Below, piece after piece: positions 1-9,220 of a stretch of DNA of 64,000 bases (position 1 is the stretch's first letter; every line of letters starts with the position of its first letter). Below the pieces are notes generated by a model. That model did not search any database, was not told where the DNA came from, and saw nothing but the letters and a program-made list of their open reading frames with translations. The translations under genes and the position numbers were made by a program. This DNA is from Octadecabacter antarcticus 307 (GTDB taxonomy: Bacteria; Pseudomonadota; Alphaproteobacteria; Rhodobacterales; Rhodobacteraceae). The stretch is from assembly GCF_000155675.2 (NCBI RefSeq), contig NC_020911.1, forward strand, positions 3,586,501 to 3,650,500, in the 5' to 3' direction.

Positions 1-494
1 GCGAAAACATCATCGCGACGCTTGTGTTGTTATTGGTGCCTGTTGGTATCGGCATGGTCATGCGAAAATTCAATGCCAATGTGGGCGCTGTGACAGAATT
101 TATGGGGTCGATGCTCGCGGTATTTTTCATCGTGTTTTTGATCGTGTCATGGATTCCGCGCAATTTCACATTTCTTATGGAAACCGGCTGGGCGACCTAT
201 CTGGCGGCCATTGCTATTGGCGTGATCGGAATTACGGCGGGCTATTTGTTCGCTAAGGCGCTGAAATTGCATCCGCGCAATGCGCGCACTGTGGGCTTGG
301 AGACGGGCATTCAGAACGGCCCACTCGCCATCGCAATCATCGCGTTTACGTTTTCAGGCACAGATCAGCAGACGATCAACGCGGTACCGGTGCTGTACTC
401 GTTGTTCATCGTGATAGTTGCAACGCTGGTAACGCTGTATTTTCGCCGCGCAAATACCGCTGCCGAGCAAAAGATGCCAGACGGCTTGTTATAG
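1..494 (+). CDS. BASS (bile acid:Na+ symporter)-type transporter, C-terminal part
   Basis: Partial gene running in from the left edge; about 163 residues remain, ending at TAG 492-494. What is left is almost entirely hydrophobic, with about five membrane segments separated by short loops. It contains a motif close to ETGIQNGPLAIAIIAF, the ETGxQN signature of the bile acid:sodium symporter family, and a short charged C-terminal tail. Family members are inner-membrane secondary carriers for organic anions. The substrate here cannot be told, but the position beside sugar/cyclitol oxidoreductases suggests uptake of a related carboxylated compound (inference). Confidence 0.75.
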   Translation, partial: ENIIATLVLLLVPVGIGMVMRKFNANVGAVTEFMGSMLAVFFIVFLIVSWIPRNFTFLMETGWATYLAAIAIGVIGITAGYLFAKALKLHPRNARTVGLETGIQNGPLAIAIIAFTFSGTDQQTINAVPVLYSLFIVIVATLVTLYFRRANTAAEQKMPDGLL

Positions 495-599
495 AGGCAG
501 TATCCGTGATGTTTGAAGCGGAACTCAAATCAAGATGCTATCAAACGTATGCGAACTCATCTCAGTTTCGTGAAACGCTAGAACTTACGCGGCACAATG

Positions 600-905
600 G
601 CCATGCCATTTGGTGAGGGCGGCGGTTCGTCGCATAAGATTACATAGCCTCGCCTTCGTGATCCACCGCCCTCCAAAAATAGGGCAACTCGCCGTTAGTC
701 TTCACGAACACCTCGTCCAGATGCCGCTGCCAATTGGACTATGCACGCATCTGTTAAACGCATCTCCGGCGAATATCGGGCCAAACTTGTTCCATGAGAA
801 CCGGACCGCATCCTTGCGGAATTCGTCCGTTCTTCTGTGTCCCATAGTTCGTCTCCTTTATTGCAGTAAATACTATCAAAGGAGCGGCATAAAACCGCGA
901 CAGGT
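600..905 (-). mobile_element. Decayed IS patch: IS6-type transposase fragment plus IS3 orfA start
   Basis: On the minus strand, 735 to 600 encodes RHLDEVFVKTNGE followed by YFWRAVDHEGE, the first catalytic-Asp region of IS6/IS26-family transposases. Immediately upstream on that strand, 845 to about 790 encodes MGHRRTDEFRKDAVR, the start of an IS3 OrfA. It is preceded (846-905) by the same left-end sequence seen at about 29,180-29,235 (AAGGAGCGGCAT motif). Both pieces are short and broken. They probably separate the catabolic locus from the BASS gene. Confidence 0.6.
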
Positions 906-1039
906 CCATTCTCCTCCCAACGTCTGACCAGTCAAGCAGTAACGTAAACGGCCGAGCCACGCCATAAATGTCCAAATTTAATATTTTGTCCATTCCGAGA
1001 TTCAGAGTGTTGCGACAGGCTTTTAGCTATCTATACGAC

Positions 1040-1240
1040 AGGCCTAATAAGGACGGCGACAAATTCGACTATATTGTGGTGGGCGCCGGATCTGCGGGCT
1101 GCGCCGTCGCTGGGCGATTGGGTGAAGCTGATCATGCCGTTCTACTGCTCGAAGTGGGAGGAAAAGACCCCAATCCATTCATCTATATCCCCCTCCACTA
1201 CTCCATGCTCTACGCAAACAAGTCGGTGAATTGGCGCTGA
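1040..1240 (+). pseudogene. GMC oxidoreductase N-terminal fragment
   Basis: About 60 codons from DKFDYIVVGAGSAGC to YANKSVNWR match, nearly residue for residue, the first 65 residues of the intact GMC oxidoreductase at 2478-4079, including the FAD-binding GAGSAG loop and the LLLE(V/A)GGKD motif. The match stops abruptly at TGA 1238-1240. It lies in the opposite orientation to the intact gene, so it is a relic of an inverted duplication or of a second gene largely deleted. A copy of the operator-like motif found elsewhere in the locus lies just upstream (969-996). Confidence 0.75.
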
Positions 1241-1473
1241 CGAATGTGGTGAAACAGAGCCGAATGAAATTCCAAAACATACGCTGTGCGAAATCGGTCG
1301 CAATGGTGGGGATCGCGAGTCATCAGCGTGATGACAATAGAGTACGAAAAATCTCAGCGCCAGCGCGACACGCTTAAACCCGATACGGAGGTCCGTCCTA
1401 TTTTGCGAATACCTTCCTAAGGACACTGCTCACCTTCGTTGGGTTTACCAATCTTTGGTGCGCAGTGACGATT
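1241..1473. other. Non-coding or decayed stretch
   Basis: No convincing gene on either strand. It follows the truncated GMC fragment and precedes the 3' end of the oxidoreductase gene on the other strand; probably deletion debris. Confidence 0.4.
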
Positions 1474-2481
1474 TTAGTAATCGGGGGAAATAGCCCGTCC
1501 TTCACGTGCAGACCTCGCACATGCTAGCGCTATAGCGAGCGCGGCTCGACCGTCTTGCGCACTGGACGACGGGGCTCTTCCCGCGATGATAGCGCTGTGG
1601 AACTCATCAAGCGCTTGGTAGAAAGACTGATCGTACCGCTCTAGAAAAAAGTGCTTTAGCGGTTCACGGGCGGCCGTCCGCTGCTTATCCCAACGTACGA
1701 GGTTATCGTCTCGGTGATTTACCGTTTGGACCATACCCTTGTCCCCAAAGGCCTCCAACCGCTGATCAAACCCGTAAGCACATGCGCGCGAATTGTTGAT
1801 GTGCAACAGCGCGCCAGATGGCATCTTGAGCGTGGTCATGGTCAGGTCGAAGTCTCCCTCGGCACCAATCTGCGGATCGAACATACACGAACCACAGGCT
1901 GACACCTCGACGGGCCGCTCGCCCGCAATCCAGCAAAGAAGATCAATATCGTGTATCGTCGCATCGACGAAATAGCCGCCAGACACGCGAACGTATTCGA
2001 TTGGCGGTGGTGCAGGTTCTCTACTCCAGCTCATCAACATATTGATCTGCCCGATCTCACCGTTTTGAACAGCATCTCGAAGCGCTTTGTTGTCAGGGTC
2101 GAAGCGCCTGTTGAAGCCCAACATGAAAGGGACTGGATGTGCGTGCAGAGCGGCCATCGCCTGATCCACCCGTTCAAGCGTCTGGTCCAGTGGTTTTTCG
2201 CAGTAGATAGGTTTGCCTGCCTGAGCGACTTTTTCGATATAGTCTAAGTGCGTATCGGTCGGTGTAGCTATCACCACCGCATCGACACTCGCATCAGCCA
2301 AAACGATATCGAGATCGTCTAACGGCCGGCCACCATACTGTGCCACAGCCTTTTGCGCCGAGGACATGCGAGGATTGTAGATCACCTCAAGCTTCAGCCC
2401 CGGGTGGGCGTTTATCTTGGGACCATAAACATGAGCCATGCGCCCTGTCCCCAGTAATGCAACCCCAAGTGTCTGTGTCAT
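1474..2481 (-). CDS. Gfo/Idh/MocA-family oxidoreductase (inositol 2-dehydrogenase-like)
   Basis: 335 aa. NAD(P)-dependent dehydrogenase of the glucose-fructose/myo-inositol dehydrogenase family. Rossmann motif GTGRMA at residues 11-16, dinucleotide-binding CEKPLDQ at 94-100 (the EKP lysine), and a substrate-domain segment YFVDATIHDIDLLCW with the family's catalytic D/H pattern. It is similar in plan to the IolG-like protein at 7267-8271. The start ATG overlaps the stop of the upstream GMC gene (ATGA, 2478-2481), so the two are translationally coupled. It likely oxidises a cyclitol or sugar alcohol, or reduces a keto-sugar made by the GMC enzyme (inference). Confidence 0.85.
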   Translation of the reverse strand: MTQTLGVALLGTGRMAHVYGPKINAHPGLKLEVIYNPRMSSAQKAVAQYGGRPLDDLDIVLADASVDAVVIATPTDTHLDYIEKVAQAGKPIYCEKPLDQTLERVDQAMAALHAHPVPFMLGFNRRFDPDNKALRDAVQNGEIGQINMLMSWSREPAPPPIEYVRVSGGYFVDATIHDIDLLCWIAGERPVEVSACGSCMFDPQIGAEGDFDLTMTTLKMPSGALLHINNSRACAYGFDQRLEAFGDKGMVQTVNHRDDNLVRWDKQRTAAREPLKHFFLERYDQSFYQALDEFHSAIIAGRAPSSSAQDGRAALAIALACARSAREGRAISPDY

Positions 2482-4079
2482 GGCTGTTCCTTTGCGTCTT
2501 CAATTATCATGGCTGCGGCCTTTTCACCGATCATGATCGCGGCGGCGTTGGTGTTTCCAGTTACAATGCGCGGCATAATTGAGGCATCGGCTACCCGCAG
2601 CCCTTTGATCCCGTGAACGCGCAGGCGGGGATCGACAACCGCATCGGGCCCCGTGCCCATTTTGCAGGTGCCCACAGAATGCAGAAGGGAGAGCCCGTTC
2701 GCCCGGCAATAATCCAGAAGTTCAGGATCGGACTGCATTTCTTTGCCCGGCGAAAGCTCGTATTCGACGCAATCTGCCATCGGGCGCGTCTCAGCAATCT
2801 TACGACCGAATTTCAGCCCAGCCAGCGCAGCCCTTTGATCGGCTTCGTCAGCGAAAAAATTGAATTGGATCTCGGGTTGATCCGTGGGGCGCGGCCCAGT
2901 GATGCGCACATGTCCCCGTGAATTGGGCCTCATATGTTCTGCCAAAATTGTGAAGCCAGAGAAGGGGCGTGGCTTCAGTTGCTCGTCGGTGCACCACGCC
3001 ATAAAAGTAACCATCATGTCCGGTCGCTCAATTTCCGGGCCCGAGCAGATAAAGGTATTGGAATAGTTGCCATTGTCGGCGAAAGGGCCCGTACGGAACA
3101 GCAGGTAACGTAACAATTGCAAGCCCCCCTTGAGCTTATTGTTGTACAGATCGTTGACTGTAGGATGTCCGGTTGAGCGATATTCGGCACCAATTCCAAA
3201 ATGGTCCTGTAAGTTTTCGCCGACGCCGGGAAGCTCATGCTGCACTTTAATCCCACGCTGCTTCAATAGAGCCTCAGGCCCGATCCCCGAAATTTGCAGC
3301 AACTGGGGAGAGTTGAACGCGCCTCCGCTGAGAATGATCTCGCGGCGGGCCTTTGCTTTATGAGAGCCCGACTTATCGGTCCAGCGCACCCCGGTTGCAT
3401 GTTTACCGTCCAAATCAATCCCATCAACCATTGCGTTCAGCTTCAAATCGATGTTTTTCTTGGCAGGCCCGCGCAGGTAACCGGACGCAGTACTCCATCG
3501 CCGGCCTTTCTTTGTCGTGGTCTGAACGTAACCGGTGCCTTCCTGATTTGGCCCGTTGAAGTCATCGTTCCGAGGGATGCCCAAGGCTTCAGACGCAGAA
3601 TGGAACGCTTCACCCAACGCATGTTCTTGACGAATATCCGAGACGGCAACTGGGCCACCTACCCCATGATGGGCGTCGGCCCCTCGCTCTTGATCCTCAC
3701 AGGACTTAAAATATGGCAACACATCTTCCCAACCCCAGCCTATGCATCCTGCAGCTTGCCAACCGTCAAAGTCTTCAGGCTGACCGCGCATGTATATCAT
3801 GCCATTAATTGCGCCAGTGCCTCCTAATACCTTGCCGCGCGGTTGGAATAGCCGTCGGTTGTTCAGATGGGGTTCAGGCGAACTTTCGTAACACCAGTTT
3901 ACCGAAGGGTTCGCGTAGAGCATTGAGTAGCCAAGCGGAATATGAATGAACGGATTGCGATCTTTGCCCCCCGCTTCGAGCAACAGGACGGAATAACCGG
4001 CCTCACCTAGCCGTCCGGCTACAGCACACCCAGCAGAGCCCGCACCAATCACGATGTAATCATACACAGCCTGTGACAT
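2478..4079 (-). CDS. GMC-family FAD-dependent oxidoreductase (choline dehydrogenase-like)
   Basis: 533 aa, full length for the GMC family. N-terminal FAD-binding GAGSAG at residues 12-17 and LLLEAGGKD near 33-41, followed by the GMC signature around RGKVLGGTGAING. The C-terminal domain holds the catalytic His in LLHSVGTCKMG (about 467) and the Asn-rich GNTNAAAIMIGEKAA. Such enzymes oxidise alcohol groups of choline, sugars or polyols. It is first in a two-gene operon with the overlapping Gfo/Idh/MocA gene and diverges from the oxidoreductase at 4231. An operator-like site lies in the 151-bp divergent region. Choline is unlikely as substrate because no betaine-pathway genes are nearby; a sugar or cyclitol is favoured by context. 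Confidence 0.88.
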   Translation of the reverse strand: MSQAVYDYIVIGAGSAGCAVAGRLGEAGYSVLLLEAGGKDRNPFIHIPLGYSMLYANPSVNWCYESSPEPHLNNRRLFQPRGKVLGGTGAINGMIYMRGQPEDFDGWQAAGCIGWGWEDVLPYFKSCEDQERGADAHHGVGGPVAVSDIRQEHALGEAFHSASEALGIPRNDDFNGPNQEGTGYVQTTTKKGRRWSTASGYLRGPAKKNIDLKLNAMVDGIDLDGKHATGVRWTDKSGSHKAKARREIILSGGAFNSPQLLQISGIGPEALLKQRGIKVQHELPGVGENLQDHFGIGAEYRSTGHPTVNDLYNNKLKGGLQLLRYLLFRTGPFADNGNYSNTFICSGPEIERPDMMVTFMAWCTDEQLKPRPFSGFTILAEHMRPNSRGHVRITGPRPTDQPEIQFNFFADEADQRAALAGLKFGRKIAETRPMADCVEYELSPGKEMQSDPELLDYCRANGLSLLHSVGTCKMGTGPDAVVDPRLRVHGIKGLRVADASIMPRIVTGNTNAAAIMIGEKAAAMIIEDAKEQP

Positions 4080-4143
4080 TATTTTCCTCCGTTATTTCGT
4101 CTGACTTTGCCTGAAATTGATAGTGGCTCTAAGCGCCAAAATG

Positions 4144-4159
4144 TCAGATTTGGACAAAA
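4144..4159 (+). promoter_or_regulatory. Operator-like motif, copy 1
   Basis: TCAGATTTGGACAAAA in the divergent promoter region between the GMC operon and the 4231 gene. It resembles the sites at 7179 and 9221 (TTCCAAWTTGGACARA). Possible binding site of the regulator encoded at 5356-7098. Confidence 0.4.
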
Positions 4160-4230
4160 TGTTGGTCGCCGGATGCGATGAAGAATTCCATTATGGAAAT
4201 GTGAGAAAATCAGAGTGGAGGGTGTGAAGA

Positions 4231-5346
4231 ATGAGAAAACCGGTGGTTGGAATTGGCCTTGTTGGGTCGGGTTTCATGGGGCGTTGCCACGCAAACGCGT
4301 TCCGGGCGGTTTCAGGACTGTTCGATATAGCGGTGGAACCAGCGCTGAGGGTTCTCGCGGACGCGACGCCAGAGTTGGCTCAACAAGCCGCCGGATCGCT
4401 TGGATTTGAACGTGGTACTGGCGATTGGAAAACCATGGTTGCTGATGAAAGCGTGGACATCGTGGCAATCACGGCTCCAAACGTGATGCATTCCCCGATT
4501 GCTCATGCGGCGATCGCGGCGGGCAAGACCGTGTATTGCGAGAAACCTCTGTCAACGACGGCGGCGATCGCGCTTGATATGACGGAAGCCGCTGAGGCAG
4601 CTGGCGTTGTTAATCTTGTTGGGTTCAATTTCCTGCGTCATCCGATGATAGGACTCGCTCGAGAGATAATTGCCAGCGGCGAAATCGGAGAGGTCACAGG
4701 GTTCCGTGGACGGCATGCCGAAAACTATATGTCTGATCCAGACGCGCCTCATTCATTTCGAACAGACCCGCAAGGCGGCGGTGCATTGGCTGATATCGGC
4801 AGCCATATCATCTCGATGGCACGTTACTTGATCGGGCCCATTACCCAAGTTCAAGCGGATTGCCAAACCCTTCACGCGACCCGTCCCACACACCCGAATA
4901 GCGCTGAACGTACCCCTGTGTTCGTGGATGACATGACACATGCATTGATTCGTTTTGAAAACGGTGTGGCAGGCAGTCTTGAGGCGAATTGGGCGGCCAC
5001 AGCGCGTAATATGGACCTATCCTGGGAGATCACTGGCACCAACGGTGCACTTGCATTCAGCCAAGAGCAGATGAACGAATTGCAATTGTATTCCACTAAG
5101 CGAGGCCGATGTGGCTATACTCGAATTGAGGCAGGCCCAGAGCATCCACCTTATGGCAACTTTTGCCCTGCCCCTGGCCATCACCTTGGGTTTAACGACC
5201 TTAAGGTCATTGAGGTTGCAGAGCTTTTGACTGCGCATGCAGGCGGGGCGAAGGCTGGTCCAGATTTTCGCGAAGCTTATGAGGTGCAGAAAACAGTAGA
5301 AGCGATGCACGCATCTAACTTGTCTCGACAATGGGTCACTATCTAG
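4231..5346 (+). CDS. Gfo/Idh/MocA-family oxidoreductase
   Basis: 371 aa. Rossmann GSGFMG at residues 12-17 and CEKPLSTT at 103-110 mark the NAD(P)-binding half. GGGALADIGSHIISMARYLIG carries the family's D/H catalytic region. The C-terminal half has the usual long beta-sheet domain, and the length is typical. A GGAGG lies 8 bases before the ATG. It is transcribed away from the GMC operon and ends 9 bases from the convergent regulator gene. It resembles the sub-group acting on sugars or inositol isomers; the substrate is not determinable. Confidence 0.85.
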   Translation: MRKPVVGIGLVGSGFMGRCHANAFRAVSGLFDIAVEPALRVLADATPELAQQAAGSLGFERGTGDWKTMVADESVDIVAITAPNVMHSPIAHAAIAAGKTVYCEKPLSTTAAIALDMTEAAEAAGVVNLVGFNFLRHPMIGLAREIIASGEIGEVTGFRGRHAENYMSDPDAPHSFRTDPQGGGALADIGSHIISMARYLIGPITQVQADCQTLHATRPTHPNSAERTPVFVDDMTHALIRFENGVAGSLEANWAATARNMDLSWEITGTNGALAFSQEQMNELQLYSTKRGRCGYTRIEAGPEHPPYGNFCPAPGHHLGFNDLKVIEVAELLTAHAGGAKAGPDFREAYEVQKTVEAMHASNLSRQWVTI

Positions 5347-5355
5347 GGGTCACTA

Positions 5356-7098
5356 TCAAACTTTCAAAACCTTCTCACAGCGTGCTTGGGCGTCGCGTAA
5401 AGCCGCTCTAGGTTTCTTGTTGCGCAGCAACATTGCATGGATTTCCTCACCCAGCGTACGAACCAATATATTGAACTGCGGAACAGAGGGACGTGACCAA
5501 GTTTGCAACTGGCCGGACCGGGCCATCTTATCGACTGTGGCAATGACAGGTCGACCGTGGGCCACTACAGGGTCATTGCATACGCTGAAACGGGAACTCA
5601 CTAAGCTGCCGTTTTCAATGTATAACTTGGTTGCGGGCGCAGACGTGAGTACTCTCGCCGCATGCAATACTGACTCGAAGCGTTGTGGTTTAACATTGGC
5701 CGGTACACAGAGGTTCCAGCCTCCCAACGGCGCAGTCCGAGGGACGCCCGGTGCAGATGGGTGTGGAAGGTAACCGGTTCGATCAAAACCCGGCGAAGCA
5801 GCTCGATTTTCTATCATAGGTAAGATCTGAGTATAGCAGTAGGCCATCGCGGCCTGCCCATCGGCGTAACATTTTGCCCGTTCATACCACGACATTTGCA
5901 GCACGTTTGGCGGCGAATAGGATAAGAGTTCAATCAGAAATTCCGCAGCCTCCAACGCCTTTGGCCCGTCCAGCATTGGGATCCGGTTTTCAGGGGTGAG
6001 GTTCTGATCTTGAAATCCATTTCCCGCGCGTTGAAGGTTAAGCACAGGTTGTCCGAAATCGGCCATGAGCATCATGAATGTGGTCCCAACGGGGGTTCCG
6101 CAGGCTCCGTTCCAGCAGATGCCGTTCATGTTTCGCGCGGGATCATGAAGCTGGCGGGCGCAATTCAGCACGTCTTCCAATCCCTTCGGCGGCTCCAATC
6201 CCTGTTCCTCAAGAATGTCCGTTCGATAAATGAACAATTCTGGCGTTGTCTGGACAGGAAGGCCATACAAGACGTTGTCACGCCGTGCGGTCGACAAAGC
6301 CTCAGGATGGAAATCCATTAAATCCCGAGCATCCTCAGCATCGACCATTTCCACTGGACATATTGCTTCAGCTTGGATCATCTCTTCCATCCAGCAGATA
6401 TCGCAAGTGACGATGTCATAGCGAGAATGACTGCGTTGGGCGTTTTCCAAAATTTCCCGATGCAACCGATCGATGCTAAGCGCGCGAACTTCAATCTCTA
6501 TGCCGAAGTGAAGCTCAAACTGGCGTTTCAACTTCTGCATTGCCATAAACGTGGCATCGGCGTGTAACAAGACACGCAGTCCGCCGGGAAGATCGATCTT
6601 CCTCGACAGAACCGGCAGTGGCGCCACGGTGGCAGTAGAGAGATACGAGGCGCCGAAGAAATAATCAGACCCTTCCGAAAGACCAAATGCGCCGCCGAGC
6701 AGGGACTTGACGCGACGCATGTAGTCTATCCAAGCATCAATCATTTTCTGCGTCGGGTGTAGAGAGAACGTCTTGCCGCTGCGCGTGCGTGGGCGTTTGG
6801 CAATGAACCCGCGCTCAACCATATCCTCGATCATCCGATGCGCCGTGCCACGTGCCATCCCTGAACCTTCGATAATCGAAGACGGCGTTTCCATGCGACC
6901 TTTTAAATGGGAGCGCATGAGCTGAAGCAAGATTGGCAATTCCCGTGCTGGCATTTCGAGTTTTAGGGTTTCCTCAGTTTCCAAGTTAAACTGACTTACG
7001 AAATCTAAAAACCTTTCCAGTTCGTGAGCAGACATCTCACTAAAAGAATTTAGTTGGGTATCAGGTCGGTTACTTTTTTCTCGTGTCCGTTTTGCCAT
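5356..7098 (-). CDS. Helix-turn-helix regulator fused to an extracellular solute-binding-protein domain
   Basis: 580 aa with no signal peptide and a charged N-terminus, so it is cytoplasmic. Residues about 50-125 look like a winged helix-turn-helix (PSSIIEGSGMARGTAHRMIEDMVERGFI, then a basic wing RPRTRSGKTF). From about residue 170 the protein resembles a family-1 ABC solute-binding protein: GLRVLLHADATF opening strand, YDIVTCDICWMEEM, YGLPVQTTPELFIYR hinge, AGNGFQDQ, GPKALEAAEFLIELL, and a C-terminal ARVLTSAPATKLYIENG motif. I infer a one-component regulator sensing the sugar imported by the adjacent ABC system, much as LacI-type regulators use a type-I binding-protein fold, but with the class used by family-1 transporters. 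It lies between, and divergent from, the iolG-like operon. Confidence 0.75.
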   Translation of the reverse strand: MAKRTREKSNRPDTQLNSFSEMSAHELERFLDFVSQFNLETEETLKLEMPARELPILLQLMRSHLKGRMETPSSIIEGSGMARGTAHRMIEDMVERGFIAKRPRTRSGKTFSLHPTQKMIDAWIDYMRRVKSLLGGAFGLSEGSDYFFGASYLSTATVAPLPVLSRKIDLPGGLRVLLHADATFMAMQKLKRQFELHFGIEIEVRALSIDRLHREILENAQRSHSRYDIVTCDICWMEEMIQAEAICPVEMVDAEDARDLMDFHPEALSTARRDNVLYGLPVQTTPELFIYRTDILEEQGLEPPKGLEDVLNCARQLHDPARNMNGICWNGACGTPVGTTFMMLMADFGQPVLNLQRAGNGFQDQNLTPENRIPMLDGPKALEAAEFLIELLSYSPPNVLQMSWYERAKCYADGQAAMAYCYTQILPMIENRAASPGFDRTGYLPHPSAPGVPRTAPLGGWNLCVPANVKPQRFESVLHAARVLTSAPATKLYIENGSLVSSRFSVCNDPVVAHGRPVIATVDKMARSGQLQTWSRPSVPQFNILVRTLGEEIHAMLLRNKKPRAALRDAQARCEKVLKV

Positions 7099-7178
7099 CT
7101 GCGCTCCAAAGACAATGATAGGTTTGCATCGATTGGGTAATGTTTCCTTGTTTTTCTTTTAAACTATACCCCTAAAAG

Positions 7179-7194
7179 TTCCAAATTGGACAAA
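7179..7194 (+). promoter_or_regulatory. Operator-like motif, copy 2
   Basis: TTCCAAATTGGACAAA, containing the perfect palindrome TCCAAATTGGA, in the divergent region between the regulator (5356) and the iolG-like operon (7267). It is the best-formed of the set, as expected for an autoregulatory site. Confidence 0.5.
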
Positions 7195-7266
7195 CGGAGG
7201 TTTGCAAGATGGCTGTGATCGGTGTTTTTTAGAAAAAACCGAAAATTCTGGGGGGATAATACAGTA

Positions 7267-8271
7267 ATGATGCGCTTTGGAATCATTGGAACGGGGAGAA
7301 TCGGTGACATGCATGCGCGCCTGATAGCGCTGCAACCGGATGCCGTCGTAACGTGGTGTTTCGATGTCTTCGAAGACAGCGCCCGACGAACCGCTGAGGC
7401 GGTAGGAGCGCGGGCAACCACAGATGTCGACGCGCTGTTGGCCGCTGATGACGTTGACGCGGTACTGATCGCATCTCCTACCGATACACATGTGGAAATG
7501 ATTCTGCGGTCCGCCGAAGCCGGAAAATCTATCCTTTGCGAAAAGCCGATCGACGTTGATATTGAAATGGTTGAAAAGTGCCGCGAGAAACTTTTGACAT
7601 TTGATGTCCCGCTGCAGCTCGGGTTCAATCGCCGTTTCGACCCCAGCCATGCCGGTGTCCGAAATGCTGTTGCAAACGGCGAGGTCGGTGCACTTGAACT
7701 TTTGGTCATCACAAGCAGGGATCCCGGCCCCCCGCCCCCGCGTGCTATCCTTGAAGCCTGTGGTGGGCTGTTCCGTGACACCACCATCCACGACATGGAC
7801 ATGGCGCGGTTTGTCTTGGGAGAGGACCCCGTCGAAGTATTTACAATGGCTGCTAACAGGGTCGATCCGGTCTTTGCTGAACTGGGTGATGTCGACACAG
7901 CAATGATCGTCATGCGTGCCGATTCCGGCGCGCTCTGCCATATCAACAATTCCCGCCGCACGAATTATGGCTATGATCAGAGGGTCGAGGCATTTGGCGC
8001 AGAAGGCATGGTTCGTTCGAACAACCACCGCCCATCTGAGGTGTCACGATATGGCGCAGGCGGGACCGCGAAGCGCGACGAATTGCTTCACTTCTTCATT
8101 GAACGCTACCGTGCCGCCTACGAGGCCGAAATCCGTGATTTCATTGATCAGGTCACAGCTGGCAAGCCACCTAGCGTGACTTTCGAGGATGGACGGCGCG
8201 CTCTGATCCTGTCCGAAGCAGCGCTGAAATCCTATCAGACAAACCAACCGGTAAAGGTGGACTACTCATGA
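7267..8271 (+). CDS. iolG: Inositol 2-dehydrogenase-like oxidoreductase (IolG type)
   Basis: 334 aa from the ATG at 7267, chosen because a GGGGGG run lies about 10 bases upstream and the protein then begins with the canonical MMRFGIIGTGRIGD. The same frame is open a little further upstream, but that would add a non-family N-terminus. GTGRIGD at residues 9-14, CEKPID at 91-96, GFNRRFDPSH, and the catalytic-domain GGLFRDTTIHDMDMARF. These match myo-inositol 2-dehydrogenases, which convert myo-inositol to scyllo-inosose with NAD+; a relative acting on another cyclitol is possible. The stop overlaps the next start (ATGA at 8268-8271). Confidence 0.8.
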   Translation: MMRFGIIGTGRIGDMHARLIALQPDAVVTWCFDVFEDSARRTAEAVGARATTDVDALLAADDVDAVLIASPTDTHVEMILRSAEAGKSILCEKPIDVDIEMVEKCREKLLTFDVPLQLGFNRRFDPSHAGVRNAVANGEVGALELLVITSRDPGPPPPRAILEACGGLFRDTTIHDMDMARFVLGEDPVEVFTMAANRVDPVFAELGDVDTAMIVMRADSGALCHINNSRRTNYGYDQRVEAFGAEGMVRSNNHRPSEVSRYGAGGTAKRDELLHFFIERYRAAYEAEIRDFIDQVTAGKPPSVTFEDGRRALILSEAALKSYQTNQPVKVDYS

Positions 8272-9149
8272 CCGATCATGACTATACCAGTCCCTATGGC
8301 ACTGCGGCCTACCACGCAGCGTCGGACAAGGATGTGCTGCTAGAGCGCCAGTTTGAGGGGAAAGTGGCTATTGTCACCGGCTCGACTCAGGGTCTGGGGC
8401 TGACGGTCGTCGAGTTGATGTTGCGGCGCGGGCTGAAAGGGGCCCTTATTCTGGGCCGCAGACAGAAAGAAGGTCAGGCTGCGGCTTACGAACTAAGCAC
8501 GGCGGATCAGCGTGTCATCTACCATCAGGCAGATCTGGCTAGTCTTGAAGATTGCCAATCGATCCATGATCGGGCCGTCGCCGAATTCGGCAGCTATGAC
8601 ATTCTGGTCAACTCCGCTGGGATTACCGATCGAGGTGGAATTCTCGATGGCGATGCCGCGCTTTGGGAACGCACATTTGCAATCAATGCGCGCGCACCGT
8701 TTTTTCTAATGCAGAGTGCTGCGAAACACTGGCGGGAATTGGGTAAGCAAGGGGCTGTTGTCAATGTCGCGACAGTCACTGCGCATGGCGGGGTTCCATT
8801 TCTGACAGTCTACGCTGCCTCCAAGGCGGCACTTGTAGCCACCACCAAGAACGCCGCGTTTTCGCTGATGCGCGATGGAATTCGAGTTAATGCGCTTGCT
8901 ATTGGGTGGATGGATACCCCGGCAGAGGACGCAACACAGAAGGCATTTCACGATATGCCGGATGGTTGGCAGGCCGAGGTTGGCAAGAAGCTGCCGGCTG
9001 GACGCTTGTTGAACATGAATGAAGTGGCGCGCTGGATTGCGCATCTGGCAAGCGACGAATCCGGCATTATGACCGGTTCAATCCTCGATTTTGATCAGGG
9101 CGTCATCGGCTGTTACGAGGCTACTCCGCTGCCTGAAAAACGAGACTGA
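8268..9149 (+). CDS. Short-chain dehydrogenase/reductase
   Basis: 293 aa classical SDR with a 30-residue N-terminal extension. Cofactor loop TGSTQGLG at 37-44, NSAG at 115-118, and the catalytic YxxxK as Y182 and K186 in VYAASK. The usual catalytic Ser position is in NVATVTAHGG, apparently Thr. C-terminal DFDQGVIGCYEA in place of the common GG-rich end. Translationally coupled to the IolG-like gene, so both probably act in sequence on one polyol. The residue 48-60 acidic/basic pattern does not let me settle NAD versus NADP. Confidence 0.85.
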   Translation: MTDHDYTSPYGTAAYHAASDKDVLLERQFEGKVAIVTGSTQGLGLTVVELMLRRGLKGALILGRRQKEGQAAAYELSTADQRVIYHQADLASLEDCQSIHDRAVAEFGSYDILVNSAGITDRGGILDGDAALWERTFAINARAPFFLMQSAAKHWRELGKQGAVVNVATVTAHGGVPFLTVYAASKAALVATTKNAAFSLMRDGIRVNALAIGWMDTPAEDATQKAFHDMPDGWQAEVGKKLPAGRLLNMNEVARWIAHLASDESGIMTGSILDFDQGVIGCYEATPLPEKRD

Positions 9150-9220
9150 GCAAGTTTTTATCTCTCGAGAATGTTCTGATGAAGTAAGAAATGGCCCTGA
9201 CGCATGAGGCAGACAAATGG

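Noticed and set aside
7159..8028. Long antisense frames opposite the iolG-like gene (and many like it elsewhere)
   Set aside because: They have no start signals, odd composition and no family features; they are shadows of the real gene's codon bias.
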